From: Sulfurovum sp. XGS-02
GTDB taxonomy: Bacteria > Campylobacterota > Campylobacteria > Campylobacterales > Sulfurovaceae
Length of the DNA stretch: 64,000 bases
Assembly (NCBI RefSeq): GCF_023213175.1
Contig: NZ_CP093312.1
Span: forward strand, 1,116,001 to 1,180,000
Direction: 5' to 3'
In this document: piece after piece, positions 27,296 through 35,543 of the stretch
Layout: each line of letters opens with the position of its first letter
How positions within the stretch are numbered: position 1 is the stretch's first letter
Notes under the pieces: generated by a model
Database searches by the model: none
What the model saw: only the letters and a program-made list of their open reading frames with translations
What the model was told of the DNA's origin: nothing
Program-made: the position numbers and the translations under genes

Positions 27296-28008
27296 TGCCA
27301 AAGACTGAACTTTTGTATGAAGGTAAGGCAAAAAAAATCTGGAAAACAGAAGATGACAATCTTCTTATTTCCGAATTTAAAGACAGCCTGACTGCATTTA
27401 ACGGTGAAAAAAAATCATCAGAAGAAGGCAAAGGTGCCCTTAACAACCAGATATCAACAGAACTCTTCAAATATCTGCAGGAAAAAGGTATCCCTACCCA
27501 CTATGTAGATACTATAGATGAAAACAACATGCTTCATAAGGCTGCAGAAGTGATCAAGATCGAAGTGATCGTAAGAAATATTGCTACAGGGAGTCTCAGC
27601 AAAAATCTTGGTATTAAAGACAAAACCGTACTTCCTTTCACGCTGGTTGAATTTGACTATAAGAATGATGCACTTGGAGATCCGAAATTAAACGATCAAC
27701 ACTGTCTTATTTTGAACCTGGTCAATGACGAATCCGAACTTGATTATATTCGTTACATGGCAAGAAGGATCAACACACTGCTTGTAGAGTTCTATGCAGG
27801 ACTTGACATTAAAGTGGTAGACTTCAAGATCGAATTCGGTAGAGATAAGGACGGAAATATCATCCTTATCGATGAACTAAGTCCGGACAACTTTAGACTC
27901 TGGGATGCCAAAACAGACGAAAAGCTCGACAAAGACAGATTTAGACAAGGTTTGGGCGGACTCACTGAAGCCTACAGACAAGTATTAGACAGAATTAAAA
28001 ACAGATAA
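27295..28008 (+). CDS. purC: SAICAR synthase
   Basis: Phosphoribosylaminoimidazole-succinocarboxamide synthase joins CAIR and aspartate with ATP in purine synthesis. The 237-residue protein starts [11 protein letters not shown] and shows [14 protein letters not shown] and [13 protein letters not shown], all family signatures. The ATG overlaps the ctpA stop (TAATG), with AAAGGAAAAA as ribosome site. It opens a purC-purS-purQ cluster. Confidence 0.96.
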   Translation: MPKTELLYEGKAKKIWKTEDDNLLISEFKDSLTAFNGEKKSSEEGKGALNNQISTELFKYLQEKGIPTHYVDTIDENNMLHKAAEVIKIEVIVRNIATGSLSKNLGIKDKTVLPFTLVEFDYKNDALGDPKLNDQHCLILNLVNDESELDYIRYMARRINTLLVEFYAGLDIKVVDFKIEFGRDKDGNIILIDELSPDNFRLWDAKTDEKLDKDRFRQGLGGLTEAYRQVLDRIKNR

Positions 28009-28017
28009 GGAATAGTA

Positions 28018-28257
28018 ATGACAGCAGTAGTAAATGTATTTTTAAAAGAAGGTGTTCTAGATCCGCAAGGTAAAGCAGCGCACCATGCACTTGACTCTTT
28101 AGGGTTTGCCGGAGTAAATGATGTACGTATCGGTAAACAGATCATCCTTAACCTGGATACAGAAGATAAAGCGGCAGCTGAAGCTGAAGTAAAAGAGATG
28201 TGTGAGACACTTCTTGCCAATACGGTTATCGAAGACTATACAATAGAGATAAACTAA
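28018..28257 (+). CDS. purS: FGAM synthase subunit PurS
   Basis: The 79-residue small subunit that bridges PurQ and PurL in formylglycinamidine ribonucleotide synthase. It shows the family pattern KEGVLDPQGKAAHHALDSLG, then VRIGKQIIL and the C-terminal CETLLANTVIEDY. GGAATAG precedes the ATG by a few bases. It lies 9 bp after purC and 1 bp before purQ. purL is not in the window. Confidence 0.95.
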   Translation: MTAVVNVFLKEGVLDPQGKAAHHALDSLGFAGVNDVRIGKQIILNLDTEDKAAAEAEVKEMCETLLANTVIEDYTIEIN

Positions 28258-28258
28258 T

Positions 28259-28930
28259 ATGAAAGTAGCAGTATTAAGATTTCCGGGAACAAACTGTGAG
28301 TTTGATACACAGTATGCTTTTGAAAAGTTAGGACATACCACAGAGCTTGTATGGCATGAAAGCGAGCAACTTCCAGAAGATATCGATCTTGTGGTTGTAC
28401 CTGGTGGATTCTCTTATGGTGATTATCTGCGTTCAGGGTCTATTGCACGATTTTCACCTGTCATGAAAGCCGTATCAACGTATGCAAATGCCGGTGGTAA
28501 AGTACTGGGTATCTGTAACGGTTTCCAGATCCTTACAGAAGCAGGACTACTTCCTGGTGCATTGAAACGTAACAACAACCTTCACTTCATCTCGAAACAC
28601 CAAACACTTTGTGTCATCAACAATGACAATGCATTTTTAAATAAATGTGAGAAAGGCGAAGTATTGAACATCCCTATCGCTCATGCTGACGGTAATTATT
28701 ATATCGATGAGGAAGGCTTTAAAAAGCTCGAAGCCAATGGACAGATACTTCTTCGTTATTCAGATGAGAAAGGTAATCCTGTAGTAGTGAATGGTTCGGT
28801 AACATCCATAGCAGGTGTATGTAATGAAGCCAAAAATGTATTTGGCCTTATGCCTCACCCTGAGCGTGCTTTAGAAGCAATACTCGGAAGTGAAGACGGT
28901 ATACGTATGCTTCAAGGTTTTGAAGCATAA
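28259..28930 (+). CDS. purQ: FGAM synthase glutaminase subunit PurQ
   Basis: A class I glutamine amidotransferase that supplies ammonia to PurL. The 223-residue protein shows VLRFPGTNCEFDT, GGFSYGDYLRSG, the nucleophile Cys in VLGICNGFQIL near residue 84, and the catalytic His/Glu pair in GLMPHPERA near 198-200. The stop overlaps the start of the next gene by one base (TAATG). Confidence 0.96.
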   Translation: MKVAVLRFPGTNCEFDTQYAFEKLGHTTELVWHESEQLPEDIDLVVVPGGFSYGDYLRSGSIARFSPVMKAVSTYANAGGKVLGICNGFQILTEAGLLPGALKRNNNLHFISKHQTLCVINNDNAFLNKCEKGEVLNIPIAHADGNYYIDEEGFKKLEANGQILLRYSDEKGNPVVVNGSVTSIAGVCNEAKNVFGLMPHPERALEAILGSEDGIRMLQGFEA

Positions 28931-29973
28931 TGCAACACTTTCGTTCTGTATGGCTAGTCATAGCACTCATATTCGCTTATACTACGCTACTCAGTGCACA
29001 GAACGAATTTAAATACAGTTATATGCCAAAAAAGGTATATGAGAACCAACTCTTCCCTGTCACCGTTATCGCTCCTGGTGAAAAAACTGAAAGTAAACGT
29101 CAATTCACTTTTGACAGTTCAAGTAAAATACAACCTCTTTTCAAAGAGCCGCTTACCATCCATAATGGTCCGGATAGTTTCTATACTTTTTATTTTAAAG
29201 CTTCAAATGTGGATATACGTATTCCAAGACTATTCATCTCTTCTGAAAGCGGAGAGCACTCACTTGGACCCAATACCGTTTTTATAGAGTCTCTTGAACC
29301 ACATGAAGAGTTCTGTCATGTACTTGCAGCTGATATGAAGATCAAAAATTCACAAGTATCAAACTACGATGAGAAGCGTCATATCGTCACCCTCTCCGTA
29401 GAAGCCTTTGAAGCCAACCTTGAAGATATGAAACTTGACAAAGTAGAAGAGTCCGGTGTAGAGAATATCAAACGTGATTTTGCAAAGGTAGAGGGTGAAT
29501 TTTACGTCGTACTACCTGTAGAAGACAAACTGCTTAAATTTGCCTATTTCAACACGATCAAAAAACAGTATGAATTTTTAGAAGTTCCTGTAGAAGTGGT
29601 AGATGCTTCTGTAACGACACAGTCTGATCTAAATCCTAAAGAAGACAGTTTTGAAAAATTAAAAAAGTATACATTCATGTCTCTGGTCGGTTTCTTTTTT
29701 ATCATGTTCTTATTTAAAAGAGATTTCTTCTATCTGGTTTTTGGTGTTGTTTCATTTATCACCCTTTTGACCTTTTATATTCCGCATAAAAAAATATGTG
29801 TAAAGCAAGGTGCCCCACTTTATATTTTACCGACACATACTAGTACGGTCAGTACAAAGATAGACCAGAAGCTTGACACCATGCTGCTGAGTGAACGTGA
29901 TGGCTTTAAAAAAGTGGAATACAAAGAAGGTGTCATAGGATGGATCAAAAATGAAGATCTTTGCGACCATTAG
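28930..29973 (+). CDS. Membrane protein with C-terminal SH3-like domain
   Basis: A 347-residue exported protein: signal sequence (about 1-23), a beta-rich periplasmic region (24-235) recalling BatD/immunoglobulin-like folds, two membrane helices (about 245-285), and a C-terminal bacterial SH3-like domain with the pattern APLYILPTHTST and GWIKNEDLC. I do not recognise a specific family; a role in cell-wall sensing is guesswork. It is translationally coupled to purQ and overlaps plsC by 23 bp. Confidence 0.75.
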   Translation: MQHFRSVWLVIALIFAYTTLLSAQNEFKYSYMPKKVYENQLFPVTVIAPGEKTESKRQFTFDSSSKIQPLFKEPLTIHNGPDSFYTFYFKASNVDIRIPRLFISSESGEHSLGPNTVFIESLEPHEEFCHVLAADMKIKNSQVSNYDEKRHIVTLSVEAFEANLEDMKLDKVEESGVENIKRDFAKVEGEFYVVLPVEDKLLKFAYFNTIKKQYEFLEVPVEVVDASVTTQSDLNPKEDSFEKLKKYTFMSLVGFFFIMFLFKRDFFYLVFGVVSFITLLTFYIPHKKICVKQGAPLYILPTHTSTVSTKIDQKLDTMLLSERDGFKKVEYKEGVIGWIKNEDLCDH

Positions 29974-30661
29974 GTTTTACTGGGGTGCATTTGTCATCTC
30001 ATTTAATACCGCTGTTTTTATGATACCTGCTTTAATGCTGTTCGGTAAGTACAAAAGTACCATTGTGCATCACATCAACCGTCTGACGCTTTTTATGATG
30101 GGTGGCAGATTGGCCCAGGAAGGCACGATGGATACCAGTGCAGATATGTATGTCATGAACCACCAGGGAATCGTAGATATCATCGGACTTGAAGCTTTGC
30201 AGAATAACCATCTTCGCTGGGTTGCTAAGAAAGAGCTTTTTGAGACACCATGGTTCGGTAATCTTTTACGTCATGGAGAGATGATCTCACTGGACCGTCA
30301 AAATAAAGCCGGTTTAATAAAACTCATCAAAGATGTACAAGAGTCTAAAGAGGTCTACCATCGTCCTGTAGCTATCTTCCCTGAAGGTACCAGAACAAAT
30401 AAACAGCCTTTACTTCCTTTTAAACAAGGCACTAAGCTCATAGCAGAGAAGCTGGGGTTGCGTATACAGCCCATCGTTATCACAGGCAGTAAATGGGTCT
30501 TAAATGAACATGTCCGGACCGCTCACAGCGGTACTGTAAAATATACCTTTTTACCTAGTTTTACTGTGGACAGTGATGATAAAGAGTGGTTTGATACACT
30601 TAGAGAAAACATGCAAAAGGTTATAGATGACGAGTTTAGCAACAATCATTGCAGTCGCTAG
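29951..30661 (+). CDS. plsC: 1-acyl-sn-glycerol-3-phosphate acyltransferase
   Basis: Adds the second acyl chain to lysophosphatidic acid at the inner membrane. The 236-residue protein has a hydrophobic N-terminus, the catalytic H-x4-D motif as NHQGIVD near residues 64-70, and the substrate motif FPEGTRTNK near residue 142. Both ends overlap neighbours (23 bp upstream, 35 bp downstream), typical of this compact gene run. Confidence 0.9.
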   Translation: MKIFATIRFYWGAFVISFNTAVFMIPALMLFGKYKSTIVHHINRLTLFMMGGRLAQEGTMDTSADMYVMNHQGIVDIIGLEALQNNHLRWVAKKELFETPWFGNLLRHGEMISLDRQNKAGLIKLIKDVQESKEVYHRPVAIFPEGTRTNKQPLLPFKQGTKLIAEKLGLRIQPIVITGSKWVLNEHVRTAHSGTVKYTFLPSFTVDSDDKEWFDTLRENMQKVIDDEFSNNHCSR

Positions 30662-31016
30662 CGGCGGTGCTATAGGTGCCACACTGAGACTGCTTATCAA
30701 CGGGGCAGTCAATAAGCACTTTATCCATGCACTTCCATTGGGAACATTGGCAGTGAATTTCATAGGAAGTCTGATCATAGGTATGCTTTTTGCTTATTTC
30801 CATCTGAACACTTCTCTGTCACCTCATGTAAAAACGTTTTTAGTGACAGGTATACTAGGTGCACTGACCACCTACTCTACCTTCGCTATAGAGAGCTTCT
30901 TTTTACTGGAAGCAGGACATTACCTCCATGCCTTTGCCAACATGGCGCTTAACCTTTTTGGTACCATACTGCTTGCAGGTATCGGGTATCTTCTCATTAT
31001 GCAAATTTCAAAATAG
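30627..31016 (+). CDS. crcB: Fluoride ion channel CrcB/FluC
   Basis: A 129-residue membrane protein with four helices. Family hallmarks are GGAIGATLRLL near the N-terminus, LPLGTLAVNFIGS and GALTTYSTFAIES with the fluoride-channel Asn, Thr and Phe residues. It exports fluoride passively and protects enzymes. The start lies inside plsC (35-bp overlap). I see no fluoride riboswitch, and the overlap argues against one. Confidence 0.93.
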   Translation: MTSLATIIAVASGGAIGATLRLLINGAVNKHFIHALPLGTLAVNFIGSLIIGMLFAYFHLNTSLSPHVKTFLVTGILGALTTYSTFAIESFFLLEAGHYLHAFANMALNLFGTILLAGIGYLLIMQISK

Positions 31017-31024
31017 GAAAAACA

Positions 31025-31285
31025 TTGTCAACACTAAACGAAGAGATAGAAAAACACATTAAAAAGCTAGTACACCCTCTTAAAGAGCCAGAAGAGCTCA
31101 TGGAAGTACTCAAGGTAAAACTGACTAAAAAAGAGTTCAAACTCTTAAGATCATGGGCAGATGAAGTGCCGCAAGAAAAGATACAATCTGAACTCAATCT
31201 TGACGAAGAGCGTTACGGTGAACTTTCCACAAAGCTCATCAAAAAGCTCAACCAGGAAAAGATCAAACAGGCGATGTGTATCTAA
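31025..31285 (+). CDS. Small helical protein of unknown function
   Basis: An 86-residue, highly charged protein with a TTG start, supported by AGGAAAAA a few bases upstream and by its place 8 bp after crcB. The sequence is helical; KLTKKEFKLLRSWADEVPQEKIQSEL followed by LDEERYGELS resembles a sigma-70 region 4 or helix-turn-helix layout, so nucleic-acid binding is possible but unproven. Confidence 0.65.
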   Translation: MSTLNEEIEKHIKKLVHPLKEPEELMEVLKVKLTKKEFKLLRSWADEVPQEKIQSELNLDEERYGELSTKLIKKLNQEKIKQAMCI

Positions 31286-31294
31286 GCCTGTATC

Positions 31295-31726
31295 TTACGA
31301 TATGATCATAAACACAGAACAGAAGTTATAAAACATGTGCAGGAATATACTAGGCACTATGTTATTATACTGATCTTTAAAATACCCAAAGATCAAAGAA
31401 GGCACAAATACCAACAGTGCCCAAACAGGTGTATGATGTACAAAATGTATCAAAACAAAAAGTACTGATGTCATTATATTAGCCACTGTCAAAAAGAAAA
31501 TGGAAGGGTATTGTTCCGTTTTTGAAGCGATATACTCCTGTATTACCCCACGAAAAGCCAACTCCTCGATCACCGGATAAAATACGATAAGAAAAAAAAG
31601 AGAGTTTGTATCGGAAAATAATCGTTCTATATCAACTGATTGATGTTGAAAAATGTAGTTATAGAAAAGAACAAAAAGAGGAGCAGCTAGAATAGCTGCT
31701 CCATATTGTATATGTGTTTTATTCAC
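31295..31726 (-). CDS. CPBP-family intramembrane protease (MrtJ-like sortase candidate)
   Basis: A 143-residue membrane protein with about four helices and the glutamic-type (CPBP/Abi) protease motifs: EELAFRG at 54-60 (EExxxR), His94 in VLIHFVHH, and His130 with Asn134 in LHMFYN. It is short for CPBP proteins (often 200 or more). It lies 8 bp downstream of, and in the same direction as, a secreted protein with a C-terminal GGGGC-helix-RRR tail. Short glutamic-type proteases next to one such substrate are known in MrtJ/JDVT-CTERM systems, so cleavage of that tail is the likely role (inference). Confidence 0.82.
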   Translation of the reverse strand: MNKTHIQYGAAILAAPLFVLFYNYIFQHQSVDIERLFSDTNSLFFLIVFYPVIEELAFRGVIQEYIASKTEQYPSIFFLTVANIMTSVLFVLIHFVHHTPVWALLVFVPSLIFGYFKDQYNNIVPSIFLHMFYNFCSVFMIIS

Positions 31727-31734
31727 GGAGAAGA

Positions 31735-33621
31735 CTATTTGATAAATCTTCTTCTGAATGGATAGAATAATCCAAGAGCCATCATTACTAAGAACATCAT
31801 ATCAAAGTGCTTGCTGTCAGGGTTGTATGTACAACCTCCACCACCGCTGCTTGGAACTAGATCTGGATCTGTAACTGGTGGTGTAACAATTCCATCTGTT
31901 GCTGTAGTTTCTGCAGTGAGTCCTTTATAGGTAGCTGTTACAACAGTTCCATTCACCACATTAACGATTGTATCCTGTGTAGCAACAGTATTTGTATCAG
32001 TCGCTATAGTTCCCACATATATAGAACTGTTAACATCCGTTTCTGTCAGTGTAAGGTTTTCTTCATCACCATTACTTGCTGTAAGTACAACTATTACTTC
32101 ATCGATTACACTATCAGTCGCCCCTGTCACATTAGTATCTGCTACACCCACAGATAGGTTAGTATCTAGATTAAAATACGGTGCCGGACTGATAACAAGA
32201 TGTGTATCTGTACCATTATAATCTGTCGATGGCATAATATACGTTACATTATCATCCATAATATAATTAGGAGCTGTCTGATCTGCTGCAACACGTGGTG
32301 TAATACGTATAGTAAATGTATCACCTATATTAGAATTTTTCCCAACATTCACAATATAATTTAACCCTAAGTTAAGTGTATCTTCAATATTTCCTTGTGC
32401 ATACAATGGATCAGTCATCCAAGTCAGTAACTCCTCCGGTGAAGGCTCAGCCCAACTATTAGCATCATTTACGTAATCCTTACCCTTATGCCATGCAGGA
32501 GCTGTACCTTCAGGTGCATTTGGTACTGTACCCCAGAACGCTACAAGTTCTGCATCAGTAGTTGGATCATTGTCATCATCAAAGAATATACCGATTGGCT
32601 GCCATTTGGAAGGTAACCACATACCAAAGAGTGCTTCATAATTACTGCCCAGTGTATCAGGCCCACCTACGAGTTCTGGTGTTCCATGTCCTGACTCAGC
32701 AACAACAAAACCTGCTCTTTTTGAATCAAAGAAACCATCTGTAGGAAAATGTGGCTCTGGTTCTTCGTATGTTTTAGGTCCCCATAGGCCATGAGAAAAG
32801 TTTGCCATATCCTCCACATCCCAAATATTTACATCACCTGTTGCTTTAGGATTTTCAAGAAGTCCAATAGAAAGTGTAAGATCGTCAGGTTTTACTGTTC
32901 CATTCTCATCTAATACTTCGATCTTATATCCCTCTAATCTCTTGCCAGTATAGTTATTGATCTTTTGGAAAACTTGATATCTAGTATTTTCAGTACTTTC
33001 ATCAGTTGGATCAAGATTAAATACAAGCTCTACAGGCTTTCCATATCCAGTGGTAGTATTATGATCTACAACCGTATTTTCAGTCATATTGACCTTGAAA
33101 CGTTTATGTGTCTGGAATGGACTTGAACATGTTGTAGGTGCTGGTGTATCACTGTCAAGATATCCATTTATCCCTCCATTATCTTCTGCTGCCAAGTATG
33201 AAGTTGTCATGATACAATTTTCAGGTTTTCCATTGTGTGTATTCAAATCACCATTGATAATTTTGATACCTGTGGGTTCACCTACCGGCCAGTCTTTCCC
33301 ATGAAGCTTACCTCTCTCTTCACCACCAACACTAATTATAGATTCAAAAGACATTGTATCATCCATTGTCGGATAACTGCCATCCGTACTCGTAGGATCA
33401 GGGAAAATATCACCATAAATAATATTACTAAAGTTTTGATCACTTGTAATATTCACAACTACATTCTCTAAGTTCCATCCACCAAAACCATACTGGGTCA
33501 ATTCATTCCAACCTTGTGTATCAGTATCTGTAATGATCTTCCCTGCATATGCACTTGAGCTAAGCAGCATTGCTGCCGCAGCACTCATACCTAAAATTTT
33601 ATTTTTATAGTTTTTTTTCAT
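31735..33621 (-). CDS. Secreted protein with C-terminal sorting signal (JDVT-CTERM-like)
   Basis: A 628-residue exported protein. The signal peptide ends near AYA-G27. The N-terminal half contains FGGWNLENVVVNI and LHGKDWPVGEPTGIKI, which recall choice-of-anchor proteins; a beta-rich Thr/Asn/Val domain follows (about 480-585). The tail is a cell-surface sorting signal: GGGGC at 593-597, NPDSKHFD, a hydrophobic helix (about 606-622) and RRRF at 623-626. The helix is led by FDMM, in the place where JDVT-CTERM tails have their conserved Asp. Cleavage is presumably done by the adjacent CPBP protease; Cys597 may be lipidated or otherwise modified (inference). GGAGGAG precedes the start. Confidence 0.85.
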   Translation of the reverse strand: MKKNYKNKILGMSAAAAMLLSSSAYAGKIITDTDTQGWNELTQYGFGGWNLENVVVNITSDQNFSNIIYGDIFPDPTSTDGSYPTMDDTMSFESIISVGGEERGKLHGKDWPVGEPTGIKIINGDLNTHNGKPENCIMTTSYLAAEDNGGINGYLDSDTPAPTTCSSPFQTHKRFKVNMTENTVVDHNTTTGYGKPVELVFNLDPTDESTENTRYQVFQKINNYTGKRLEGYKIEVLDENGTVKPDDLTLSIGLLENPKATGDVNIWDVEDMANFSHGLWGPKTYEEPEPHFPTDGFFDSKRAGFVVAESGHGTPELVGGPDTLGSNYEALFGMWLPSKWQPIGIFFDDDNDPTTDAELVAFWGTVPNAPEGTAPAWHKGKDYVNDANSWAEPSPEELLTWMTDPLYAQGNIEDTLNLGLNYIVNVGKNSNIGDTFTIRITPRVAADQTAPNYIMDDNVTYIMPSTDYNGTDTHLVISPAPYFNLDTNLSVGVADTNVTGATDSVIDEVIVVLTASNGDEENLTLTETDVNSSIYVGTIATDTNTVATQDTIVNVVNGTVVTATYKGLTAETTATDGIVTPPVTDPDLVPSSGGGGCTYNPDSKHFDMMFLVMMALGLFYPFRRRFIK

Positions 33622-33656
33622 AATTTGTCTCCTCCACTTTCAAACTATACACATTT

Positions 33657-33688
33657 ATTCTACTAAATAAATGTTAAGTCAATGTTAA
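33657..33688 (-). promoter_or_regulatory. Promoter with AATGTTAA direct repeats
   Basis: Two copies of AATGTTAA (33670-33677 and 33681-33688) have an 11-bp period. On the minus strand a TAGAAT -10 box (33662-33657) follows after 7 nt, about 36 bp before the start of the sorting-signal protein. The layout fits an OmpR/PhoB-type activator site, but the repeat word differs from that near the two-component system. Confidence 0.4.
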
Positions 33689-33702
33689 ATTATACTTATT
33701 TC

Positions 33703-35001
33703 TTAAAACAGCATATTGAAACTGATCAGGAAGTCCCTATAGTCTTCTATATCTGATCTTGACGGTTTAGCCCAGCTATGCTCTACCGAAAGCTTCATAG
33801 GCAGGTAGTACTTGAACGAGTAGTCCATACCCACAGTGATGGCATGATCCAGATCTTGCACATTGACCTTCTTCAGTTCACCCTTTCCACCATCCGCATA
33901 ATCATAACGATCATTCATTGTAAGATAAGAGAGTTTCACACCAAAATCCGGGGTAAGGTTCACTTCTCCTCCTACAGAGAATGCTTCATTATCTAGGTTA
34001 TCAACGTCACTGGTTGAGCCCGCACCCATCCCTGTGTAAGTTACTTCATTTTTAAAGACCTTGCTCATCGTCAAAGTAGCACTTTTATCACCGATGTAAC
34101 CTTCAACCATGAAATCCATTCCATACGTTTTACGCTCTATGCTGAGAGAACTTGTAGCATCTACCGTATCTCCACCGTTCATGACAAATCCGCCCAGTAT
34201 AAGGTTATAAGCTCCTAGAGGGTATTCGTAGGCGATTCTGGTAAAAGGGATCAGGTTGCTTGTAAGCTCCAGTTGATTATTGTCCTGGCCTTGAGCATAC
34301 ATACCTACGGTTGCAAACAGATGATCGCCACCGATCAATGCACTATCTATGTCATAGTAAACCTGCAGTCCTGTTGCCGCACCAGAACCTATCCCCGTTG
34401 CCTGGAGTGCATTGGAGAGTCTTCTTATATCAAACGTTCTAAACGGTTTGTAGAGACCCGAGTTGTAAATTTCCATACCTGAGAATGGGCCAAAGTCAGC
34501 GGTAGAATATGCTGCCAATCCCATATATCCATCTTGTATCTCTTCGGCATAGACCATTTTCCCGGAAATGGCATTGTCCCTTTGCGCTTTATAAGAAAGG
34601 TTGACAAGGGCCCCAAGTTTGTTCGTTAACCTTCCCCCTACATAGAGTGCAGCGGTTCTAGGTACAGATAAGATACCGTCATTGGTCACGATCGTATCTT
34701 TGACCTTTCCTGATTTACCCGGTTTATTGTCTGTTTTTTCATAGATGGACTTGAACATCACCGATGGATTGATGTCCGAACCGCTGCTGTTCGCATCTGT
34801 AAATTTTTGGCTCATAGTCATACCTGAAGCCAAAAATTTTCTACCGAACTTGTTGAGCCTTTCTATATGCTGTATATGACATGCAGTACAGTCCATCCCT
34901 GTCTGTGTAGCAAACAGAGGCAAAGCTTTTACTTCACTTGTCAAACTGATGAATCCAAGTATACCCACTGCTACTAAACTATGTCTATTTATTTTTATCA
35001 T
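33703..35001 (-). CDS. Outer-membrane fused cytochrome-porin (Cyc2-like), copy 1
   Basis: A 432-residue exported protein. After a signal peptide (cleavage near VKA-L28) comes LFATQTGMDCTACH with one heme c site, then LNKFGRKFLASGMTM, then a beta-barrel of alternating aromatic and polar strands that ends in Phe (SFNMLF), the usual outer-membrane assembly signal. This layout, one N-terminal heme fused to a porin of about 400 residues, is that of Cyc2-type proteins, which carry electrons across the outer membrane in Fe(II) oxidisers. Its donor or acceptor here is unknown. GGGAGG lies before the ATG. It is paralogous to the gene at 35544. Confidence 0.8.
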   Translation of the reverse strand: MIKINRHSLVAVGILGFISLTSEVKALPLFATQTGMDCTACHIQHIERLNKFGRKFLASGMTMSQKFTDANSSGSDINPSVMFKSIYEKTDNKPGKSGKVKDTIVTNDGILSVPRTAALYVGGRLTNKLGALVNLSYKAQRDNAISGKMVYAEEIQDGYMGLAAYSTADFGPFSGMEIYNSGLYKPFRTFDIRRLSNALQATGIGSGAATGLQVYYDIDSALIGGDHLFATVGMYAQGQDNNQLELTSNLIPFTRIAYEYPLGAYNLILGGFVMNGGDTVDATSSLSIERKTYGMDFMVEGYIGDKSATLTMSKVFKNEVTYTGMGAGSTSDVDNLDNEAFSVGGEVNLTPDFGVKLSYLTMNDRYDYADGGKGELKKVNVQDLDHAITVGMDYSFKYYLPMKLSVEHSWAKPSRSDIEDYRDFLISFNMLF

Positions 35002-35100
35002 TCTTCCTCCCTTTATAAATAGCCTTGTACTATCTATAAAATTCTAGCACACTGTTACAAATAAGCAAGACAGATTACCTGAATCCAAATGATATAAATA

Positions 35101-35106
35101 TATAAT
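35101..35106 (+). promoter_or_regulatory. -10 box of the 35135 cytochrome gene
   Basis: TATAAT 28 bp before the ATG, in the divergent gap with the first cytochrome-porin gene. Confidence 0.5.
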
Positions 35107-35134
35107 AAACCTAATTTAGTTAAAAAGGAATAGT

Positions 35135-35443
35135 ATGAGATTCATAAAAACAGGCGTATCACTTTTAGCAGTAAGTGTTCTTTCTGCATCACCTGCACAG
35201 AATATCTATGTGCAAAAGTGTGCAAGCTGTCACGGTGCAAACGGAGATATGAAAGCTATGGGAACTTCTAGGTCGATCAAAGAGATGCCGGTCGAAGAGA
35301 TAGAAAAAGCGCTCATAAACTATGCATCAGGAGAAAGGAAAGCGATGCCTTTTGTTAAAAGTGTAAAAAAAGATTTTATGAACAAATATACCAAAGAAGA
35401 GGTGCATGGGCTTGCTAACTATATTCATGGGCTGAATAAGTAG
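35135..35443 (+). CDS. Small periplasmic monoheme cytochrome c (class I), copy 1
   Basis: A 102-residue protein with a signal peptide (cleavage near SAS-P), heme site CASCHG near residues 29-34 and a helix-rich body ending in YTKEEVHGLANYIHGLNK, the typical C-terminal helix of c553/c5-like cytochromes. The axial methionine is probably the Met in RKAMPFVK. It lies between the two outer-membrane cytochrome-porin genes, on the opposite strand, and could shuttle electrons to or from them. A paralogue lies at 39864. GGAATAG is the ribosome site. Confidence 0.88.
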   Translation: MRFIKTGVSLLAVSVLSASPAQNIYVQKCASCHGANGDMKAMGTSRSIKEMPVEEIEKALINYASGERKAMPFVKSVKKDFMNKYTKEEVHGLANYIHGLNK

Positions 35444-35456
35444 CTATTTTAGGAGT

Positions 35457-35484
35457 AAGGGTACTGTAAGTCACAGATACCCTT
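35457..35484. terminator. Hairpin after the cytochrome gene
   Basis: AAGGGTA (35457-35463) pairs perfectly with TACCCTT (35478-35484) around 14 nt. A T6 run comes 12 nt later, so it is only a moderate terminator candidate for the cytochrome gene. Confidence 0.45.
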
Positions 35485-35500
35485 CATATATAGTACTTTT

Positions 35501-35539
35501 TTAGTGGTGACCTCGGCCACCATCTCTTTGTCCACCCAT
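35501..35539 (-). other. 12-codon Gly/Arg/His-rich open frame, possible gene remnant
   Basis: Just beyond the end of the second cytochrome-porin gene the minus strand has ATG at 35539 and a stop at 35501, encoding MGGQRDGGRGHH. The frame is also open upstream but overlaps the porin gene and shows nothing there. The end closely resembles the tails GGGGRH and GGGGRR of the two small exported proteins at 37086 and 37442. It may be the leftover 3' end of a related gene removed by a deletion or duplication. Confidence 0.35.
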
Positions 35540-35543
35540 CGCT

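Noticed and set aside
30600-30660. Fluoride riboswitch before crcB
   Set aside because: The start of crcB lies within plsC coding sequence, and no riboswitch-like conserved segment is visible.
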